This document shows, one piece after another, positions 57,481-64,000 of a stretch of 64,000 nt of DNA (the first letter of the stretch is position 1; each line of letters starts with the position of its first letter). The translations under genes were made by a program, and so were the position numbers. The notes below the pieces were generated by a model that was not told the origin of the DNA, did no database searches, and was given only the letters and a program-made list of their open reading frames with translations. The stretch is from Malachius bipustulatus (Eukaryota; Arthropoda; Insecta; Coleoptera; Melyridae): assembly GCA_910589415.1 (NCBI GenBank), contig OU342631.1, positions 14,942,001 to 15,006,000 of the forward strand, given 5' to 3'.

Positions 57481-59869
57481 TTTAGGTAGGTACATCATTT
57501 TGCGAATTACTTTTATAGTTTCGTCAAAAAGGCAGAATATAGTCTCGTGTTTACTTGCGTAAAAACCTCCGGGAATCACTATAGCGACTATAGTGCAGTA
57601 TCAGAAGGATCAAATGTACCGGTGATGGTGCATAAAAATTCCAGAGCAGGAGCAGAATTAGTCACTCCTAGCGGCTTTTAATTATAATAAATTAATCCTA
57701 GAAACAATTAACATCGGTGCTCTTCAAGAAGACATTATTATTGCTTTAGACCTTGATTCAATTAAGGGAGTGTTAATTTGAATTGTATTAAGACAGAAAA
57801 AGTGTTACCTTACATTTGATCATTTATCTTTATCATACTAGTTACATTTATTTGATATTTATGTGACTATCAATATGCACATAAATTACTTGCAGGGTTG
57901 TTAAAATTTCTATCTACCGGTAATTAGAAACCGCTTACTAATAATAAATTAACCCCTCAAACTCCGTATTATCTTGAAATGATGCTGCATTCAGTTATCT
58001 TCCTAATAAAAGCCATAGAGTTAATATCTCATGCACGGTTAGGCAAGAATGAGGGCCGCTAAAATGTATACATATCTCACCCTCTCTCCTGAATGTGTTT
58101 AGAAAGTCACATAGTAGAGCTCTGTAATTATGAATACACAGCTTTTAGGCATCTAATTCTGATACACGTCACAGGATTGTAATTAAAGGATTATATCTAG
58201 TCTAGTAACTTGGAACCCTTTAGTTTTGGATGTTAGACTATGATGGTTTCTACTGAAGTTAGCTTTCTCATTTGACAATCGTTGTATCAAATATGCATAT
58301 GATAGACGTGTGTGTATTTATATAACCGTACATGTTCCATAATATGATGTAGCGTATTCTAATTTTATCAAGGGTTATAAATAGACACTTTATTGTGCAG
58401 GATGTTTAAAAAAAATCACTGAAGAGCGTGAACAGGGAATTCTTAAATCTGAAACAATAATATCATCGGTTTGTTTTGATGTGTCTTATAGCGGTAACTA
58501 TATCATGTATCTTGCTTATTTTTCCAAAATATCTTTTTAGTTAATATCATTTCATAATTAATAAAATTGTAATGTTGAATGTATACAATTATTAATAATA
58601 ATTAACCGTTAAAATTAGGAAAATGCGCATGAGTAGTCATATACCTTCGCTTATGTTTTATTTTTTTTTGTAGATAAATTTGATACTCGCCAAGTCCTTT
58701 ACTTTTGATAAAATTTTGTATCTAATCACATGCTGGATATATTTTTGATATCCTTGCTATCCTTGCTATCTTGCTGTACTGGATATCCTTTGCTCACTAG
58801 ATGTCACATCATATTAAATGTATAGCATGTATACCATAACTGCAAAATTATGATGGTTGTTTATGGAAAAACTGAGTATATTGCAGAACTGCGATTTAGC
58901 TTTAGCTTGAGTTCCCAAGTTTTTCACCAGAAACCTTACAAAATAATAAGTGAGAACTTAAAAGCAGAATTATTTACTCGTAATGTGTGATTTTTTTTTC
59001 AACCTAAATATCAAAGAGCAGACAGTATACAGGGTGGTCCATTATTTATGACCACCCCCTAAATAGAGGTTAATTTTAAAGATGAAAATGAAAACTTTAA
59101 GGATTCTTGTAATTAATACAGGACCAATAGGATAATGCAGTTTCATTAATTTTTTTTTCGTTCGGGAACTAGCGAAAAAAACTCTAATTTAGTGATAAAG
59201 TGGCAAAATCAATCGAATTTGCCTCCGCACATCGGTAGAAATTGTTTAATAAAATCAAATTCGCTGAAAAGTGATATCAAAAAATAATTATGAGGCTTGA
59301 ATTAAATAAAATACATAAAATATGGACATGACAGGTTGACTGATTGATTTATGGTATTGGTGTGTAATAAAATGACCAATATATTCTGAAAAGGGTAGGT
59401 ATCATAAATTCTTGAGGAAACCGAGTAAATAGTCGTGTAGTGCAAATTCATAGGGAGTATGCCTTAGAACTCTAGGATGCAATGGAAATTTTACCTACTC
59501 AGTTTACTCAGAATTTATGGTTCAAGAATTTAACTTCATTTTATGGGGAATTTAATTCTAAAACTTTCACTTATTTTATCCTTTTTCAAAAAACTTTGTC
59601 GTTTTCAACAAAAACTCGAATAATAAAAAAAGTATTGCAATTCTGTTATTTCAAATAATCGAAAATTCAAAAATTGTTTTTTAAATTAAATGTCAAAGCT
59701 GACGATCAGAAAGAAAGTTTAAAAGGATAAAAATTTTTGAAAAATAACGAGCAAAAAGTTTGGGAATAAAAATTACATAGGTAACTGCAATATTTTCCGC
59801 AATCTTTAAATAGTAGCTATAGCTCCTATAGAATACGTTTAGATTGAGTTCTTTTTTTGTTAAAATTCT
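57481..59869. other. Non-coding stretch, no gene seen
   Basis: AT-rich. ACAGGGTGGTCCATTATTTA at about 59031 is immediately followed by the near-mirror TATGACCACCCCCT, a short fold-back. A small TATCCTTGC repeat is near 58748. Confidence 0.4.
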
Positions 59870-60239
59870 TCATATTTTCTGCTTGAATTTTTGTCTATTG
59901 CCTCTAGTTTCGTTTCTTTCTTCTTCAAATATACTTATTCTGACTTCTTCTAGTATCTCGACTATATCTTGATCTACTTTTTGCTTTATCTCCACTACAA
60001 AAATAAGTCTGAATGTGTTATTGTTGATACTTCTATTGAATGTCGAATTGATTTCCATTTCACGAGGTTCATCGCTGCTGCGTCTTTTGAATGCTTCAGC
60101 TTGTCCGTTCTTCGGAGTCGGGTTTAAATAGCCTTCTTGTTTTCTAATCGTTCTGTTTCCAACAATGCCTTCTTCGGTCTTCCTTTTGCTAAAATGAGCT
60201 AGTTCATTAGCATTTCTTATAATTTCTGTTCTCATATAC

Positions 60240-60720
60240 TCTTGGGTATCCTCAGTTGTTCGTTACCATTCTTCTACTCTGAGTGCCTCTCCTATATCGG
60301 AGGTTGACTATCATCATTGGTATCTTCATTTTATTCACTCCTGCTCTGAGAAGGTCCAATGAGCTACAGCTAAACCACTCTCTCAGATTTCTTGACCACG
60401 ATTTTTTCTTCTTCCCTTTATCTTCCCCTGCATTATTGTTCTCAACAGTTCATAACGATTTCCTCTCATAATGTGTCCCAAGTACTGTAATTTTCTCATC
60501 TTCATATTCCTGATTATTTCACAATCTTTTCCTATCAATCCCAACACTTTCACATTTGTTCTTCTTTGTGTCCGAGCCATTTTGTGCATTCTTCGATAAC
60601 ACAACATTTCAAAGGATTCCAATCTGTCTATATGTTCCTGCTGCAGTGTCCAGGTCTCCAACCCATACGGTAGTGTCGAAAATACATAACATCTGAGTGC
60701 TTCTAACTCTTAATTCTAGT
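60240..60720 (-). pseudogene. Relic of an RTE-like endonuclease-reverse transcriptase C-terminus
   Basis: The minus strand reads CYVFSTLPYGLETWTLQQEH, then LESFEMLCYRRMHKM, RKLQYLGHIMRGNRYELL and QGKIKGRR. These motifs, in this order, characterise the C-terminal part of RTE-type LINE polymerases. A frame change at an A-rich run near 60410 separates this from SWSRNLREWFSCSSLDLLRA, the expected continuation. The RT core is absent. The 121-codon frame just downstream (59870-60235) has no recognised homology and may be 3' element sequence or chance. Confidence 0.65.
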
Positions 60721-61292
60721 GAGAGGTTTTTGTTACATAATATTTTGTTTTGTTTTGTAAACGTACTTCTTGCATTCTGTAAATGTTCTCGACCTTATCT
60801 CTATTGTTTGTTCGTTACTTGTGTGATCAAAAATCCCAAATATCTGTATTTTGTATTTGGCGATTAGGGGGTGTAATTTGAAAAAAAACAAGTAGGGAAT
60901 GATTACTAAGGGGTTGAACGGCGTTAAGTTGTATTGAGGGTGCAACCGTAAAACCTTAGGGGTATATTTGAAGTTTCCCAAATTTCATTTGTTTCTGTTT
61001 TGAAATAACGCGGATATCCCTTGATTAAGAAACTTTTTGGGACAGGACAGTACTTTTTATACAGGATCAGAAATTATCATTGGGATCTCGTAAAGGTTAA
61101 GAGAACAATTACATGGTTGGTTACATTAATCAGAGAAAAGTTGCACATACTCATGCTTATTAATTATCCGAAAAAGGAAACTTCAAGATGTTGCTGAAAT
61201 ATCCTGAAAAACTGAAAAAACGAGGTTTCTGATTTCACTCGTATCTTTTTTATTATTGGAAATGAGTTAATTATTATTTTATGTTTACATAA

Positions 61293-62143
61293 TGAAATGG
61301 ATCGCAACAAGGTACACAAAGTGATAACTAAATACAGTATCACCCAGGTTATGAATTAAATAAACGGAGGTGAAATAATTCACTCTTCTAGGTAAATCAA
61401 CTGTGAAAATAAAATCATTAAATAAAAGAGAATCGGAAGGAACGATTTTATAAAAGATACGAAATCAAAATTCAGGAGAAGTGGCAACCCTGTACTCGAA
61501 TGAACCTCGCAAGGCAAAGAAAAACGTTGAATAGGCAAACAAGACAGTCATTCCCGCCATATCCCGGGTAGTCTGTAACCAACATGGTTGTATTCTTTAA
61601 TTAATTCAAGCTGTTGCTTGAAATGAAATCAAAGAAAATAGAAAAAGGAAATTAGGCAAAGGAAAACGTCGAATAGGAAATCAGACATTCCCGCAATATA
61701 CCGGGTAGTCTGTAACCGAAACAAAAGCAAAACGAAATAATAATAAGAAAGCACAGGTGTGCAAAAGAGTGGAATCCGAAATGGATTAGAGTTTGAAAAA
61801 TGCATGAAAGGGATTCATCATTCGCTTTCCATTGTTTTGTACTCTCTATGCAAAATCACAGCCCCTCTCGCCTTTCACCATTTCACGCTCTTGCAAACAA
61901 ATTCTCTCGCTCATCACTCGCTTTTAGACATCTGATAGGAAGTCCACAGTCAACAACAAGTCTCAGTAAATTTCCCCGCTTTTCTGTGGGAAATCCCAAT
62001 CAACCGAGATACAATGAGTCATAATTACGGTAAACACAACGTAGAAAAACACAGCGGTCCTATTAGGGAAACCCAGAGGTAAAGAGACGATCACACGGTG
62101 GCTTTTCGCCAAAGACCAACGGGCCTGGGTTCTCTCCGTTACA
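61293..62143. mobile_element. TG...CA element with 4-bp TSD, copy 3 (internally deleted, 851 bp)
   Basis: Starts TGAAATGGATCGCA and jumps at once to sequence equivalent to 40690 onward in copy 2 (GTGATAACTAAATACAGTAT). It ends CCGTTACA. ATAA flanks both sides (61289-61292 and 62144-62147). It has the same orientation as copy 2 and appears inserted into an older palindromic element (about 61130-62760). Confidence 0.78.
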
Positions 62144-62496
62144 ATAAGGCGTCCACAGCAATTCCATTTCAAACCATTTCAAAAATTTTCATAGCCTACT
62201 AGATCCCAGAGTTTTCATAGTCAACATTTGTTTTTTTTTTGTGGCCACCATATTGTATTTTTCATGTCATTTGGTATTCAAAAAAGTCGAGGAAATCAAA
62301 AATCTATCACATTAAATAGGTAACTTCAAAGTTTTATTCTTCTTTTTTCGAAGAAAATAACTCCTCTTTAACTGAATGTTATAAAAAACCATAAAGTGAC
62401 TAAAATCACATGTCAATAAAACCATGGTCACGTCGCGACGTCATATCAACGTTATTCGGTGAAAAATCTTCTTTTTCGGTGCAAAGGAGTTGATCA

Positions 62497-62755
62497 TGAA
62501 AACTCTGGGATCTAGTCGGCTTGTAAAATTTTTAAATAATACATGGCTTGATGTAAACACACAAAAAATAATATATTTATTTGCAAAAATAAAAAAGAAA
62601 TTACTAAAATATTAAATTTTGATTTTTCAGTTTTTTCAGGATAATTCAGCAATGCTTGAAGTTTCCATAAATTTTTGTTTCAGGTTATTATTAAGCATAA
62701 AATTATGCAACTTTTCCCTAATTCAACCGACCCTGTATCTCCAACCGTTTACGAG
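62497..62755. repeat. Dispersed repeat, copy 2 (related to 46222-46500)
   Basis: Same orientation and block order as 46222-46500. It also forms the right arm of the fold-back at 61130-62760. Confidence 0.6.
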
Positions 62756-62760
62756 ATCCC

Positions 62761-64000
62761 CACGATGGGGAGTACAAAAATTTCCCACCCTGTGTCGTCC
62801 CTGGAGGTGGAGTTCTATTCCTAGCATCATAAATTCTGAGTTTCTGTGGGAGTTATCAGTGCTAGACATCTCTAGGATTTTCTTAGTTAGACAGAAATAG
62901 CAGAGTAATCTCCTTGTAAATCACGCAGATGTCTTAAACAATTTTTTACCTAAACTTTCATGAAGACTGTCTTTAGGTTAGTACCTACCTATGCACATTT
63001 TATGGACAGATCCTTATACCTACATCTTGTCTTTGAGGTAATAATTCCCAGAAATTTTAGGATTTGATATGAAGTTCTGATTTTAATGTCCAAAAGGAAT
63101 GAATGAATAGAAAGGTGGGAAAGAAAACAAAATCTAATTAGAAAAATTTACCCAGCCAGCACCAGTCTTCAAGTGTGTAAGCAGGTATGCCAAAACATGA
63201 CCCGATCCTGCGATTAATTAAAAAGTTTTTCTTCCTCCACGAATCCGTTTTCCAGGTAAAATATTAATCAAACCGTGGAAGCAGTGTGTAATTTTAAATC
63301 GGCTGCAGATTTGATGAGATCCTGGTCCTCATCCAGACCAGCAGAATTAGGATAATGTAAATGGAAAATGCGGCAGTGCGCATGTTTTCAATCTCCCAAT
63401 GCTGAATGATATCAGAGAGCTCCGGGTGAAACTCCGGGTAGCAGTGAGCTGAGTCCGGTAACCGGAGCCGGTGCGGTTCTTCGAGCTTCGACCAATCAAT
63501 ATGTACGAGTGTAAGGTTAGGTGAGGTGGCTTCACGTGCGGGCGATGTTTATGTTGTTGTTAGTTAGACTTCTGCTGTGGATGCGCTAAATGGTCGAGAT
63601 GTTTGTTCGAGGCAAATTGGAAATCGCCTGCTTCAATTTGTCTATGTTCATGTCTCAAGGAAAAATGTCACAATAATTATTATTTACCTACCTATCAAAT
63701 TAAGCAACATTTTTTTTCTTTTTATGAAATGTAAGATCTTATTGTTAATTTGTATTTAGGAGCTTGAATAGATTTAATAATAATTAGAACCTGCTACAGT
63801 TTTACCTATACATCAATAATTTAAATCTTAGCTACAATAGGTAGCTACTCATCTGGTACTTCTTATTTTCGGGAACGATTTTGGAAAATGTTTTCAAACA
63901 CAAATTTTATAAAAAACAAAAAAAAAACAATTTCATCACGACATTTACGTATACCTATTTCAGTCATGATTAGGTTGTAACCTGAGTAGGTTATATTTAC
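62761..64000. other. End of window; GC-richer stretch at 63290-63660
   Basis: No gene supported. 63290-63660 has noticeably higher G+C and includes GACCAATCAATATG and AACCGGAGCCGGTGCGG. It could be a promoter or 5' exon of a gene beyond the window, but no frame or splice pattern supports that. Confidence 0.3.

Larger units (their letters stand above)
61130..62760. mobile_element. Older fold-back element interrupted by TG...CA element copy 3
   Basis: The left arm (AGTTGCACATACTCATGCTT, GCTGAAATATCCTGAAAAAC at 61140-61215) is mirrored in diverged form at 62635-62725. Inside, TACTAGATCCCAGAGTTTTC at 62199 is mirrored at 62499. The copy-3 element with its ATAA duplication lies within it. Confidence 0.5.

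Noticed and set aside
61800..62172. Small frames on both strands
   Set aside because: They lie entirely within the TG...CA element copy 3 and are not open in copy 2.

Overview
This is a eukaryotic, intron-bearing, AT-rich window, most likely from an insect. Supporting signs are the many short CAGGGTG/CACCCTG-ended fold-back elements, frequent taggtacctac-type motifs, an insect-style non-LTR retrotransposon and a tRNA-derived SINE. A beetle or other holometabolan would fit, but the order cannot be fixed from sequence alone. There are no rRNA genes, operons, CRISPR arrays or other prokaryotic features. Most small open frames are chance or lie inside repeats.

The host coding content I can support is a tandem pair of plus-strand CRAL-TRIO (Sec14-like) lipid-transfer genes of the alpha-tocopherol-transfer-protein/clavesin type. 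I reconstructed them exon by exon. Gene 1 has coding exons 10920-11061, 17317-17411, 17465-17615, 19237-19430 and 19586-19939, giving 311 aa. Gene 2 has coding exons 30830-30974, 31396-31487, 36861-37011, 37586-37890 and 42099-42293, giving 295 aa. All joints keep frame and use GT/AG. The first three introns sit at matching positions and phases in both genes. The fourth intron is at a different place in each. The pair looks like an old tandem duplication.

Everything else is dominated by mobile DNA. Between the two genes lies a nearly complete minus-strand LINE (about 22380-27594). It has an RRM/CCHC ORF1 and an endonuclease-RT-RNase H ORF2 that is broken only at a run of eight A. A small MITE sits 2 bp upstream of its ORF1 start. 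A family of TG...CA-ended elements with 4-bp target duplications is present three times (35070-36577, 38032-41785, 61293-62143). Two of these copies face each other across exons 3 and 4 of gene 2. Long hairpin elements occupy introns of both genes, and three of them share the same core. Other residents are an intact SINE with target duplication (48869-49147), relics of at least two further LINEs, a LINE-ORF1/DUF4780-like relic with an internally tripled 78-codon segment, two relics resembling Crypton tyrosine-recombinase N-termini, and a degenerate satellite with alternating 75/105-bp units (7164-7890).

Region by region: 1-10.7 kb is repeats; 10.7-21.1 kb is gene 1; 21.1-30.7 kb is the LINE and flanks; 30.8-42.7 kb is gene 2 with repeat-filled introns; 42.7-64 kb is intergenic DNA with SINE, MITE, LINE and solo-LTR-like pieces. 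I found no convincing new multi-gene system. The most interesting points are structural.
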